A DNA stretch of 64,000 bases, taken from the NCBI RefSeq assembly GCF_037031285.1, contig NZ_JAYEZO010000001.1, positions 1,674,001-1,738,000 of the forward strand, written 5' to 3'. The number at the start of each line of letters is the position of its first letter. The stretch's first letter is position 1. The position numbers and the translations under genes were made by a program. Positions 50,363-58,079 of the stretch are shown piece by piece. The stretch is from Halobellus sp. LT62 (GTDB lineage: Archaea; Halobacteriota; Halobacteria; Halobacteriales; Haloferacaceae). Under the pieces are notes generated by a model. The model was not told the origin of the DNA, made no database searches, and worked only from the letters and a program-made list of their open reading frames with translations.

Positions 50363-51460
50363 TTACCGGTAGAACTCCTCGACCGCCGCACAGACGTAGT
50401 CGACCTCCTCGTCGGTGAGTCGTGGGTGCATCGGCAGCGAGAGGATCCGATCGCAGAGCGCTTCGGTCACCGGAAGCTCGGGCGTCTCGACCCGGGAGAC
50501 GATCGCCGGGTGCCGGTGCGCGGGCGTCGGATAGTGGACCCCGGTGTCGACGCCCCGATTCGAGAGGTAGTCCGCAAGCGCCTCCCGGTCGGGCACTTGG
50601 ATCACGTAGAGGTGAAAGACGTGGTCGACGTCAACCGGGACCCACGGCGTCGTCACCTCGTCGACGTCGGCGAGTCGGTCCGTGTATCGCTGCGCTGCCC
50701 GCCGACGCATCTCGCTCCAGTCGCGAACCCGGTCGAGTTGGTTCAATCCGACCGCGGCGTTAGTCTCGTCGAGGCGGTAGTTCAGTCCGAGCCGTCGGTG
50801 GACGCCCTCGTCACCGCGACCGTGGTTGCGGAGCATCCGTATATTCTCCGCGAGGTCGGCGTCGTCAGTCGTCACCATCCCCCCGTCGCCCGCGACGGTC
50901 ATGTTCTTCGAGGGGTAGAAGCTGAACGCGCCCGCGTCGCCGACGCTCCCCGCTGCCGATCCGTTCCGCGTCGCGAAGTGCGCTTGACAGGAGTCTTCGA
51001 GAACGAACAGATCGTATTCGTTCGCGATGGCGTCGATCGCGTCCATATCGGCCATCCCGCCGTAGATGTGAACCGGAACCGCCGCCGCGGGTCGCTCGAC
51101 CTCGGCGGCCGCGGTCGCGAGCGCGTCGGGGTCCATCGTGTACGTCTCTGGGTCGATATCGACGAATACCGGCGTCGCGCCGAGTTCGAGCACGGGACTC
51201 GCGCTCGCGAAGAACGTGTGTCCCGGGACGAACACCGAGTCGCCTTCGCCGACACCCGCTGCCGCGAGCGAGAGGAGGATCGCCGCGGTGCCGCTTGAGA
51301 CCCCGACGGCGTGGTCGACGCCGCAGGCCGCGGCGAATCGGTTTTCGAACTGTTCTACCAGCGGGCCCTTCACGAACCGACCGCTCTCGAGGACGTCGAC
51401 GACGTCTTCGATCGTCTCGTCTGCGATGCGAATGTCGGTGAACTCGACGCTGTCGACCAT
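50363..51460 (-). CDS. DegT/DnrJ/EryC1/StrS aminotransferase
   Basis: A 365-aa PLP-dependent sugar aminotransferase, which would transaminate a 3-keto (or 4-keto) nucleotide sugar. The catalytic Lys185 lies in FYPSKNMTVAGDGGMV, the PLP ring residues Asp156 and Gln159 in LEDSCQAH, and SSGTAAILLSL is the phosphate loop. The N-terminus is complete. It precedes a Gfo/Idh gene on the same strand, the usual pairing in pathways to 3-amino-sugars. A second member of the family is at 55999-57084. Confidence 0.93.
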   Translation of the reverse strand: MVDSVEFTDIRIADETIEDVVDVLESGRFVKGPLVEQFENRFAAACGVDHAVGVSSGTAAILLSLAAAGVGEGDSVFVPGHTFFASASPVLELGATPVFVDIDPETYTMDPDALATAAAEVERPAAAVPVHIYGGMADMDAIDAIANEYDLFVLEDSCQAHFATRNGSAAGSVGDAGAFSFYPSKNMTVAGDGGMVTTDDADLAENIRMLRNHGRGDEGVHRRLGLNYRLDETNAAVGLNQLDRVRDWSEMRRRAAQRYTDRLADVDEVTTPWVPVDVDHVFHLYVIQVPDREALADYLSNRGVDTGVHYPTPAHRHPAIVSRVETPELPVTEALCDRILSLPMHPRLTDEEVDYVCAAVEEFYR

Positions 51461-51484
51461 CGTCTCCGGCTCTCGGCCGCGGCA

Positions 51485-51496
51485 GATTGTAATGGG
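51485..51496 (-). promoter_or_regulatory. CCCATTACAATC promoter motif
   Basis: Identical minus-strand 12-mer to 50224-50235, also 25-36 nt upstream of its start codon (51460). Confidence 0.55.
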
Positions 51497-51603
51497 TCGA
51501 CTGCGACGGTAACGTACTGACTACCCCGAGAAACCGGGGCGACCGGCTTCAGTGGGCGACGGGTTCAGTGGGTGCGATTACTCCGCACACAGCGAAACGG
51601 GAT

Positions 51604-51615
51604 CATAACAAACCC
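51604..51615 (+). promoter_or_regulatory. CATAACAAACCC promoter motif
   Basis: The element ends 23 nt before the ATG at 51638, matching leaderless spacing, and shares CATAACAAA with 39759-39772 and 55838-55852. Confidence 0.5.
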
Positions 51616-51637
51616 GTGTCCATCCGCCCGTGCAGGT

Positions 51638-52375
51638 ATGCAAGCCGTCGTACTCGCGGCCGGGAAGGGAACGAGACTCCGCCCGCTGACCGAGACCAAA
51701 CCGAAGGGGCTCGTCGAAGTGAACGGCAAACCGATCCTGACGCACTGCTTCGAGCAACTCACGGAGTTGGGTGCGGAGGAGCTCTTGGTGGTCATCGGCT
51801 ACCGCGGCGAGGACATCGAGGAGTACTACGGAGACGCCTTCGCGGACGTCCCGATCCGGTACGCCCGGCAGGACGAACAACTCGGCCTCGCGCACGCGCT
51901 CAACACTGTCGAACCGCACGTGACGGACGATTTCATGCTGATGCTCGGCGACAACATCTTCCAAGCGAACGTCGAGGACGTCGTCCGCAGACAGCGGGAG
52001 AGCCGCGTCGACGCCGCGTTCCTCGTCGAGGAAGTGCCCGAATCGGAGGCCTCTCGATACGGCGTCTGCAACACGAACGACTACGGCAAGATCGTGGAAG
52101 TCGTCGAAAAACCGGACGATCCGCCGTCGAACCTAGTTATGACAGGGTTCTATACGTTCTCGCCCGCGATCTTCCACGCGACGCGGCTCGTCCAACCGTC
52201 CGATCGCGGCGAGTACGAGCTCTCGGACGCGATCGATCTGCTGATTCGATCGGGACGGACTATCGATGCGGTCGAACTCGACGGTTGGCGGATCGACGTG
52301 GGATATCCCGAAGACCGGGCTGAAGCGGAGCGCAGGCTGCAGCGGCGAGCCGAACAGACGACGTCACGCGTATGA
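51638..52375 (+). CDS. sugar-1-phosphate nucleotidyltransferase
   Basis: A 245-aa nucleotidyltransferase that should activate a sugar-1-phosphate with NTP (dTTP or UTP). It begins QAVVLAAGKGTRLRPLTETK, then KGLVEVNGKPIL, and includes MLGDNIF for metal binding and VGYPED in the C-terminal part. It is the short, single-domain kind, with no hexapeptide domain. The start at 51638 is set by the promoter spacing and the family N-terminus. It may provide UDP- or dTDP-sugars for the neighbouring enzymes. Confidence 0.9.
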   Translation: MQAVVLAAGKGTRLRPLTETKPKGLVEVNGKPILTHCFEQLTELGAEELLVVIGYRGEDIEEYYGDAFADVPIRYARQDEQLGLAHALNTVEPHVTDDFMLMLGDNIFQANVEDVVRRQRESRVDAAFLVEEVPESEASRYGVCNTNDYGKIVEVVEKPDDPPSNLVMTGFYTFSPAIFHATRLVQPSDRGEYELSDAIDLLIRSGRTIDAVELDGWRIDVGYPEDRAEAERRLQRRAEQTTSRV

Positions 52376-52438
52376 CAGATGTCATACGAAAGCGGGAACT
52401 ATTTGTATAAGCACCCGTAACGGAGCGGTGACGATTGG

Positions 52439-52732
52439 ATGAAACAAGCACAACCAGACGAACTATCGGATTCTACGCTGTCGACGAATAGCACAACGTT
52501 CCAGTTCGCGCCCGAACGCGACACCATTGTAGTCGATGTGGTAGAAGCTGTTTCGAGGATGGCTGGCGTTGAAGCGATGCGTTTCGAACCGCGGTTGTAC
52601 GACGTCGTCGATCCTGACGCACTGTCACAGTGCATCCAATCGGGTGGAGACGACGTCAGCGTTTCATTCCAGATGGGGGCGTATGACGTTACTGTTCGGG
52701 GGTGCGGAGAGATAGAGGTTGCCGAATTGTAA
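52439..52732 (+). CDS. HalOD1 output-domain protein
   Basis: A 97-aa protein almost wholly made up of a HalOD1 domain, found in haloarchaeal signalling proteins. The core pattern is IVVDVVEAVSRMAGVEAM, then PRLYDVVDPDALSQCI, with a final FQMGAYDVTVRGCGEI. It has no DNA-binding motif. It follows the nucleotidyltransferase by 63 nt on the same strand. Such stand-alone domains probably bind a partner in a regulatory circuit, which one is not known. Confidence 0.85.
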   Translation: MKQAQPDELSDSTLSTNSTTFQFAPERDTIVVDVVEAVSRMAGVEAMRFEPRLYDVVDPDALSQCIQSGGDDVSVSFQMGAYDVTVRGCGEIEVAEL

Positions 52733-52792
52733 GCGTCGCAGATGTGTGACCGGCGGTATATTTATTACCGTCTTCTTTGAATTAACTAGTGG

Positions 52793-52921
52793 ATGTCAGA
52801 ATGGTTCACTGACGAGGAGATGGAGCGTATCGTTCGGTTTGCACAATCGTCTGGGTACGCTCGGGACCCGACTATGTTGCTACCAGACGAGGAGACGCTG
52901 ACCGAGGAGGAAGCGAAGTGA
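52793..52921 (+). CDS. 42-aa acidic protein
   Basis: A short ATG frame encoding MSEWFTDEEMERIVRFA followed by an acidic tail ending EEEAK. Composition is strongly halophilic and acidic, and TATTTATTACC about 30 nt upstream could be its TATA box, which together suggest a real gene. No family recognised. A helical N-terminal part is likely. Confidence 0.5.
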   Translation: MSEWFTDEEMERIVRFAQSSGYARDPTMLLPDEETLTEEEAK

Positions 52922-52981
52922 AAGATCGAGAGAGATCCCAGCGAGGTCGTCTAGCGGTAACGTCAACCAAGTGAAAGATCG
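52916..52981. repeat. 13-bp direct repeat flanking a tRNA-like fragment
   Basis: AAGTGAAAGATCG occurs at 52916-52928 (overlapping the end of the small gene) and again at 52969-52981. Between them lies GTCGTCTAGCGGTAACGTC, which resembles the D-arm end of a tRNA gene but has no partner for a full cloverleaf. A short duplication or a trace of integration are possible. Confidence 0.5.
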
Positions 52982-53101
52982 GGGCGGGGATCAAAAGGAA
53001 ACTCGTCCGTTTTCTCTACTGTTGCTGTGTCGACGTGAGTGACTGAATCACGTTGCTCGGGGACGTCAACCGGATCACAGCGTCAGATCAGTGCGGTCGG
53101 A

Positions 53102-53383
53102 TCACTCGTCAAGGAGGCCCTGTTGTTCGATCTCCTGCCAGAGGTCTTCACCGCGTTCTGTGATCCCGTAGACGCGACCCTTTCGGCGGTCTTCGGAGAC
53201 CAGAAGATCGACGAAGCCTCGGTCGCGCAGACTCGTGAGCGCGTGTGAGACCGCAGCGATTCCGATTTCCTCGTCCTCTGCGATCTGCGACGGCGTGGCT
53301 GGTCCCTCGGCGAGTCGACTCAGTACCGCGACGCGGTACTGTGAGCTTATCACGAATCCGATGTGGTCCCACGTATCTGTCAT
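53102..53383 (-). CDS. winged helix-turn-helix regulator
   Basis: A 93-aa winged-helix protein, paralogue of 37921-38199: WDHIGFVISSQYRVAVLSRL, GPATPSQIAEDEEIGIAAV, SHALTSLRDRGF and the basic wing SEDRRKGRVYGITERG. The order of conserved positions is the same. It lies 6 nt downstream of a DUF7344 gene on the same strand, so the pair is one operon. Target genes are not known. Confidence 0.88.
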   Translation of the reverse strand: MTDTWDHIGFVISSQYRVAVLSRLAEGPATPSQIAEDEEIGIAAVSHALTSLRDRGFVDLLVSEDRRKGRVYGITERGEDLWQEIEQQGLLDE

Positions 53384-53389
53384 TGGCGC

Positions 53390-53947
53390 TCACTCATTGT
53401 GGTTCGAATCGTTTTCCAGCGGGATCGTCGCCGAGTTAGTAAGCAAGCGGTTCGCGTAGGCGTAGTGCAAGACGCTCACGAGGACGAGACCCACGAGGAT
53501 GACCACTGCGACGTATTCCGGACGAACGACAGAAAAGTCGAGAAGCGACGAGAACAGATAGCCAGCGAGCCCGACGACGGCCACGGACGCGTAGATCAGT
53601 TGCCACGGGATCGGTTCCCGCTCATCCTCGAAATACTGTGCGAGTTCGTCGACGTGACGCGTTGAGTATACCATTCCTGTCTCCGAGTCGTAGCGGACCA
53701 CGTTGGCGTCGGCGAGTTTGGGGATGTGTGTTTGATACAGAGAGACGTACGTTCGCTTCCGTTGCTGTGCGGACAGTTCGGGAGGGGCGAGTCCGTTCTC
53801 CTCGGCGGCGAGCTCTTCGGCGAGATCACTGAGTTCGATCCCGCCTCGCTGCTGTTGTAAGCGTCTGAGTACGAACCGCCGTCGTGCGTTGCTCAACAGA
53901 TCGAATGCGGTATCCTGCGACAGCGTTTGGGGTTCATGTGGTGACAT
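53390..53947 (-). CDS. DUF7344 winged-helix protein with two membrane helices
   Basis: A 185-aa protein. The first 120 residues form the DUF7344 winged-helix domain: FDLLSNARRRFVLRRLQQ, then LSDLAEELAAEEN, YVSLYQTHIPKLADANVV and a wing. Two hydrophobic helices follow (LIYASVAVVGLAGYLFSSL and YVAVVILVGLVLVSVLHYAY), so it may be a membrane-bound regulator. It is followed by the wHTH gene and is divergent from the DUF1616 gene. Confidence 0.87.
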   Translation of the reverse strand: MSPHEPQTLSQDTAFDLLSNARRRFVLRRLQQQRGGIELSDLAEELAAEENGLAPPELSAQQRKRTYVSLYQTHIPKLADANVVRYDSETGMVYSTRHVDELAQYFEDEREPIPWQLIYASVAVVGLAGYLFSSLLDFSVVRPEYVAVVILVGLVLVSVLHYAYANRLLTNSATIPLENDSNHNE

Positions 53948-54067
53948 CAGAATCTCGCGACCGCGGGGAGCAGTGATACAGCCTTCCGGAGGTATGCGCT
54001 TTGTTAGATGTTCGTTATCCGATGACAGCGATGGCGTGTTTACGGTAGCCGGGTCATTACAATGCCC

Positions 54068-54145
54068 ATTTCTCGGTGATCAGCGAGACATGCAACAGCG
54101 CCGGATTTCTCGTTCGATAGCGACGATTTCTCATACGACAGCGAC
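54068..54145 (+). repeat. 21-bp tandem repeat, possible operator
   Basis: GATTTCTCGTTCGATAGCGAC (54104-54124) and GATTTCTCATACGACAGCGAC (54125-54145) are head-to-tail and agree at 18 of 21 positions. A further degenerate copy (ATTTCTCGGTGATCAGCGA, 54068-54086) lies 37 bp upstream. The array is 34-111 nt before the DUF1616 start. A two-helical-turn period is what stacked dimers of a winged-helix regulator would use. Confidence 0.55.
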
Positions 54146-54178
54146 GAATAGACGCGGATCGACGTTCTCCGCACGATA

Positions 54179-55174
54179 ATGCGCGGGGACGGAGTGGGAC
54201 ACGGCTCGTCGTTCGGACGAATCAGCTACGCGCCGGTCGATCTGCTGTTGACCGGACTCGTCGGGACCGTGGCGTACCTCCTCGTTGCCGTCGACAGCGG
54301 TGCGCTACGGCTTCTCGCCGGGGGCGTTCTGCTGTGGGTTCTTCCGGGGTACGTCACGCTCGCAGCGCTGTTTCCGCGGATCAGCGTCGATGTCGACCGG
54401 TCGGACTCGGGCGCACGGACGGGTTTGTCACTGCGTCAGCGTGGGATGCTGACGCTCGGGGTGAGTCCGTTCGTACTCGTCCTGATCGGGCTGGTCGTCG
54501 GGACCGTCTATCCGACGATCACCGCGGACCTCGTGAGTCGGGCAGTGTTGGCATACGTGCTAATCGGCGGAGGGATCGCCGCCGTCAGGCGGTACCGAAT
54601 TCCACCCGGAACCAGGTTTTCGCTGCCGGTGCAATCGTGGGTCGACGAAGCCGTCGAAGCCTTCACTCGGGGGTCGCTGACGAATCGGGTGCTGACAGTG
54701 GGTGTGGTCTGTAGCGTACTCTTGACGGTCGGCGCGTTCGGGTTTGCGGTAGGCACAGGCCCCGCCGAACAGACGTACACCGATTTTTACCTCGTCACAC
54801 CTGACGGAGACGGAGAGTACATATCCGGTGGATATCCGGAGAACCTGACCGTCGGACAGGAAGCGACGCTCACGTGGGGGATTCACAACGCCGAGTCGGA
54901 GCCGACGAGTTACACCGTCGTCGTCGTCTTGGAACGAGTCGTCGAAAGCGGAGGGGACTCCAGAGTGATCGAAAGCGAGGAGCTCAACCGAACGGCTGTA
55001 GACCTCGACAGCGATGGGGCGGAACGACGCAACCACACGGTGAGGCCGTCGATGGTGGGTGAGGACCTTCGGCTCGGGTATTACCTCTACCGCGGTGAGG
55101 CCCCCGACCGGGTCCGCGCGGAGACGGCGTACCGACACCTGCACGTCTGGACGACGGTCTCCCCCTCCTCCTGA
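54179..55174 (+). CDS. DUF1616 membrane protein with extracytoplasmic domain
   Basis: A 331-aa protein colinear with the DUF1616 protein at 8119-9195. The membrane half contains LAGGVLLWVLPGYVTLAALF (PGY signature) and about five helices, and the exported beta domain of about 140 residues begins YTDFYLVTPDGDGEY and includes PTSYTVVVVLERV. It is followed 2 nt later by a YdjM-type gene. Function unknown; the pairing is the same as in the left arm. Confidence 0.86.
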   Translation: MRGDGVGHGSSFGRISYAPVDLLLTGLVGTVAYLLVAVDSGALRLLAGGVLLWVLPGYVTLAALFPRISVDVDRSDSGARTGLSLRQRGMLTLGVSPFVLVLIGLVVGTVYPTITADLVSRAVLAYVLIGGGIAAVRRYRIPPGTRFSLPVQSWVDEAVEAFTRGSLTNRVLTVGVVCSVLLTVGAFGFAVGTGPAEQTYTDFYLVTPDGDGEYISGGYPENLTVGQEATLTWGIHNAESEPTSYTVVVVLERVVESGGDSRVIESEELNRTAVDLDSDGAERRNHTVRPSMVGEDLRLGYYLYRGEAPDRVRAETAYRHLHVWTTVSPSS

Positions 55175-55176
55175 CG

Positions 55177-55755
55177 ATGTGGCCGTGGGAACACGCCGCC
55201 GTCGGGTATCTCGCGTGGTCGGTCCTCGTGCACGTGCTTCGACGACGACCGCCGACCGGAGTGGAAGCCGTCGTCGTCGTCCTCGCCTCGGTGCTCCCCG
55301 ATCTCGTCGACAAACCGCTCGGGTGGGAATTCGGCGTCTTCAGTTCTGGGTACGGAGCGGCGCATTCGGTGTTTTTCGCTATCCCCGTGGCCGTCGGCGT
55401 CACGCATCTACTCGACGAGCTCGGTCGGCGGGAGATCGGAGCGGCGTTCGCAGTGGGATATCTGAGCCATCTCCCGGGAGACCTTTTCGTCGGATTCGTC
55501 CGCGAGGGTCGCCTCCCCATCGAGCGCGTCCTCTGGCCGATTCGGACCGTCGAATCGTCGTATCCCGGAGGGTTTTCTGGGACGCTTCGGGAGTATCTGC
55601 GCGCGTACGCCGGCGAACTCCTCGAGGGTGACCTCGGGACGGCTGCCGTCGTCGGGAGCGGTGCCCTAGCCGTGTGTGTGGCCGTGTGGCTCTACGACGG
55701 CGCACCCGTTCTCAGAGAGATATTCGCATTCGTATCTCCGCGTAACCGGGAGTGA
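55177..55755 (+). CDS. YdjM/DUF457-type membrane protein
   Basis: A 192-aa membrane protein, paralogue of 7550-8119: MWPWEHAAVGY, LPDLVDKPLGWEFG, GYGAAHSVFF and GYLSHLPGDLF, the shared His/Asp ligand set. About four hydrophobic helices. It is in an operon with the DUF1616 gene upstream. Its activity is unproven; a hydrolase acting on a membrane or glycan substrate is possible. Confidence 0.82.
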   Translation: MWPWEHAAVGYLAWSVLVHVLRRRPPTGVEAVVVVLASVLPDLVDKPLGWEFGVFSSGYGAAHSVFFAIPVAVGVTHLLDELGRREIGAAFAVGYLSHLPGDLFVGFVREGRLPIERVLWPIRTVESSYPGGFSGTLREYLRAYAGELLEGDLGTAAVVGSGALAVCVAVWLYDGAPVLREIFAFVSPRNRE

Positions 55756-55837
55756 GGCGAACGAGGGCCACGCCGGCGGTGAGCGATGACAGCTGTCGTT
55801 CACCTGCCGAAGCCGGGATGTACCGCCGACACGCCAG

Positions 55838-55852
55838 CCATAACAAAGCCCG
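55838..55852 (+). promoter_or_regulatory. CATAACAAA-type motif upstream of the aminotransferase operon
   Basis: CCATAACAAAGCCCG is the third copy of the CATAACAAA type in the right arm. Here it lies 147 nt before the ATG at 55999, too far for a leaderless start, so either the leader is long or another element (CATACGATTATG, 55880-55891) is used. Confidence 0.3.
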
Positions 55853-55998
55853 AATCGGCGCGTTATCGCGATACGCCTCCATACGATTATGTCACCGCGT
55901 CAGAATACGGCAAGACCACCCCGACAGATAGCCTTCCGTACCCCCGAAAACACGGCTGAGGGATGCCCACAGTCGGGGGAAGGATGGGAGGATAACCG

Positions 55999-57084
55999 AT
56001 GAGTATTCCGATCGCTTCCCCCGAGCTCGGAATCGGCGCGCTCGGCGACGTGATAGAGACCGTCGAGGGCGCACGGCTCGCCGATGGTCCGCCGGTTAGA
56101 GCGTTCGAGGCCGCCTTTGCCGACTACTGCGGGCGCACACACGGCATCGCGACGTCGAACGGGACGACGGCGTTGCACGCGGCGCTCCGCGGCCTCGAAA
56201 TCGGTCCGGGCGACACCGTCGTCACAACGCCGTTTTCGTTCGTCGCGACGGCGAACGCGATTCGCCTCTGCGGAGCCGATCCCGCCTTCGCCGATGTCGA
56301 CCCGCGGACGCTGAATATCGATCCCGACGCGGTGCGCGCCGCGATCGAAGTGTGCGACGGCGACGTCGACGCGATCCTCGCAGTGCATCTGTACGGACTG
56401 CCCGCGGAAATGGACGAACTGCGAGAGATCGCCGAGGAGAACGGGATCCCGCTGATCGAGGACGCCGCGCAGGCACACGGCGCGAGTTACCGCGGCGATC
56501 CCGTCGGGTCGCTCGGAGACGTCGCGTGCTTCTCGTTTTACCCGACGAAGAACATCACGACCGGCGAGGGCGGGATAGTCGTCACCGACGACTCGGAGGT
56601 CGCCGATCGCGTGGCCCGATTCATCAACCACGGCAGGTCGGGCCGCTATGACCACGACATCGTCGGGCACAACTTTCGGCTCACGAGTATCGGAGCGGCG
56701 ATCGGCAGCCAACAGCTCCGACGGCTCGACGACTTCGTCGAGATCCGCCGCCGGAACGCCGCCGCGTACGACCGGGCGCTCGCGGACCACCCGTCGGTCT
56801 CGGCACCGATCGAGCCGAGCGGGACGCATCACGCGTACCATCAGTACACGGTGCAGTGCTCGGCGCGTGCGGCGTTGCAGGAACACCTCGCCGACGCCGA
56901 CGTCGACACCGGCGTCTACTATCCGACGCCGATCCACCGCCAACCCGCGTACGCGGACGTCGAGGCGGACGCTCCGGAGGCGGAACGGGCCGCCGATCGC
57001 GTGCTCTCGGTCCCGGTCCACCCCACGCTGAATCGATCCGAGGTTCGAGCGATCGCGGACGCTCTCGCGGGGTTCGAGCCGTGA
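55999..57084 (+). CDS. DegT/DnrJ/EryC1/StrS aminotransferase
   Basis: A 361-aa PLP-dependent sugar aminotransferase, like WbpE. The catalytic Lys184 lies in FYPTKNITTGEGG, PLP-binding Asp155 and Gln158 in IEDAAQAHGASY, and SNGTTALHAALRGL is the phosphate loop. Its stop overlaps the GTG of a Gfo/Idh gene, the same pairing as the other aminotransferase, but from a different subgroup (the PLP loop differs). Together they should convert a 3-keto-uronic acid nucleotide sugar into its 3-amino form. Confidence 0.93.
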   Translation: MSIPIASPELGIGALGDVIETVEGARLADGPPVRAFEAAFADYCGRTHGIATSNGTTALHAALRGLEIGPGDTVVTTPFSFVATANAIRLCGADPAFADVDPRTLNIDPDAVRAAIEVCDGDVDAILAVHLYGLPAEMDELREIAEENGIPLIEDAAQAHGASYRGDPVGSLGDVACFSFYPTKNITTGEGGIVVTDDSEVADRVARFINHGRSGRYDHDIVGHNFRLTSIGAAIGSQQLRRLDDFVEIRRRNAAAYDRALADHPSVSAPIEPSGTHHAYHQYTVQCSARAALQEHLADADVDTGVYYPTPIHRQPAYADVEADAPEAERAADRVLSVPVHPTLNRSEVRAIADALAGFEP

Positions 57085-58025
57085 CGATCGACGTCGGCGT
57101 CATCGGCGTCGGAAGCATGGGCCGACACCACGCCCGGGTGTACCACGAACTGCCGGGTGCGAACCTCGTCGGCGTCGCCGACGAAGATTTGGAGACCGCC
57201 GAATCGATAGCAACCGAATACGACACCGAAGCGACGACGACGACGGCGTTGCTGAATCGGGTCGACGCGGTGTCGATTGCCGTGCCGTCGCGATACCATC
57301 ACGACGTCGGACACCGAGCGATAGACGCCGGCGTCCACACCCTCGTCGAAAAGCCGATGGCCCCGACCATCGCGGAGGCGAGTTCCCTCGTCGACGCCGC
57401 GGAGGACGCCGGGGTCACGCTTCAAGTCGGACACATCGAGCGGTTCAATCCCGCGGTGATCGCCGTCCGAGAGTTCGTCGAGGATCTCGATCTCATCGCC
57501 GTCGAGGCCAGACGACTCGGTCCGCCCGTCGGCGAGAAGCGAGACGTGAGCAACGACGTCGTCTTCGATCTGATGATCCACGACATCGACGTGATCCAGT
57601 CGCTCGTCGACGGTGGGGTTCGGACGGTGACCGCGACCGGAAGTCCCGATAGGGAGTACGTGAACGCCGCAGTGCGGTTCGAGAACGACGTCGTCGGATC
57701 GCTGACTGCGAGCAGAGTGAGCCAGCGGAAGGTCCGGGAACTCACGCTTACCGCGACCGACTGCCTCGTGACGGTCGATTACAGCGACCGGGCGGTCTGG
57801 ATCGACCGCCGAACGCGACCGACGTACCTCACCGACGACGGCGACCTCCGCTACCGCAGCGAACGCGTGGTCGAGCGGCCGACGGTGGACAACGGCGAAC
57901 CGCTGAAAAAAGAGCTTCGCGCTTTCATCGACGCCGTCGAGAACGGGACTATTCCGGTCGTCACCGGCGAAGACGGGATCGAAGCGCTCTCGCTCGCGGC
58001 GCGGATTCGCGAGGCGATGAGATAA
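57081..58025 (+). CDS. Gfo/Idh/MocA oxidoreductase, UDP-sugar 3-dehydrogenase candidate
   Basis: A 314-aa dehydrogenase with Rossmann motif VIGVGSMGRHHARVYHEL, EKP at residues 90-92 (LVEKPMAPTIAEA), VGHIERFNPAVIAV, and DLMIHDIDVIQSLV. It is most like the WbpB/GnnA group that oxidises C3 of UDP-HexNAc uronates or UDP-GlcNAc. The GTG at 57081 overlaps the aminotransferase stop by four nt, so the two are translated together. A T-run terminator follows 44 nt after the stop. Confidence 0.9.
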   Translation: MTIDVGVIGVGSMGRHHARVYHELPGANLVGVADEDLETAESIATEYDTEATTTTALLNRVDAVSIAVPSRYHHDVGHRAIDAGVHTLVEKPMAPTIAEASSLVDAAEDAGVTLQVGHIERFNPAVIAVREFVEDLDLIAVEARRLGPPVGEKRDVSNDVVFDLMIHDIDVIQSLVDGGVRTVTATGSPDREYVNAAVRFENDVVGSLTASRVSQRKVRELTLTATDCLVTVDYSDRAVWIDRRTRPTYLTDDGDLRYRSERVVERPTVDNGEPLKKELRAFIDAVENGTIPVVTGEDGIEALSLAARIREAMR

Positions 58026-58068
58026 GGCCTGTCACCCGAGCGAGACGGTATCGCGCCGAGAAACCAAC

Positions 58069-58075
58069 TTTTTTT
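58069..58075 (+). terminator. T-run terminator
   Basis: Seven T in a row, 44 nt after the Gfo/Idh stop and just before the convergent PKD gene, typical for archaeal termination. No stem-loop is needed. Confidence 0.5.
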
Positions 58076-58079
58076 CGAG

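Noticed and set aside
52942-52967. Possible tRNA gene (GTCGTCTAGCGGTAACGTC)
   Set aside because: Only a D-arm-like piece is present. No anticodon arm, T-arm or acceptor stem can be formed with flanking sequence.
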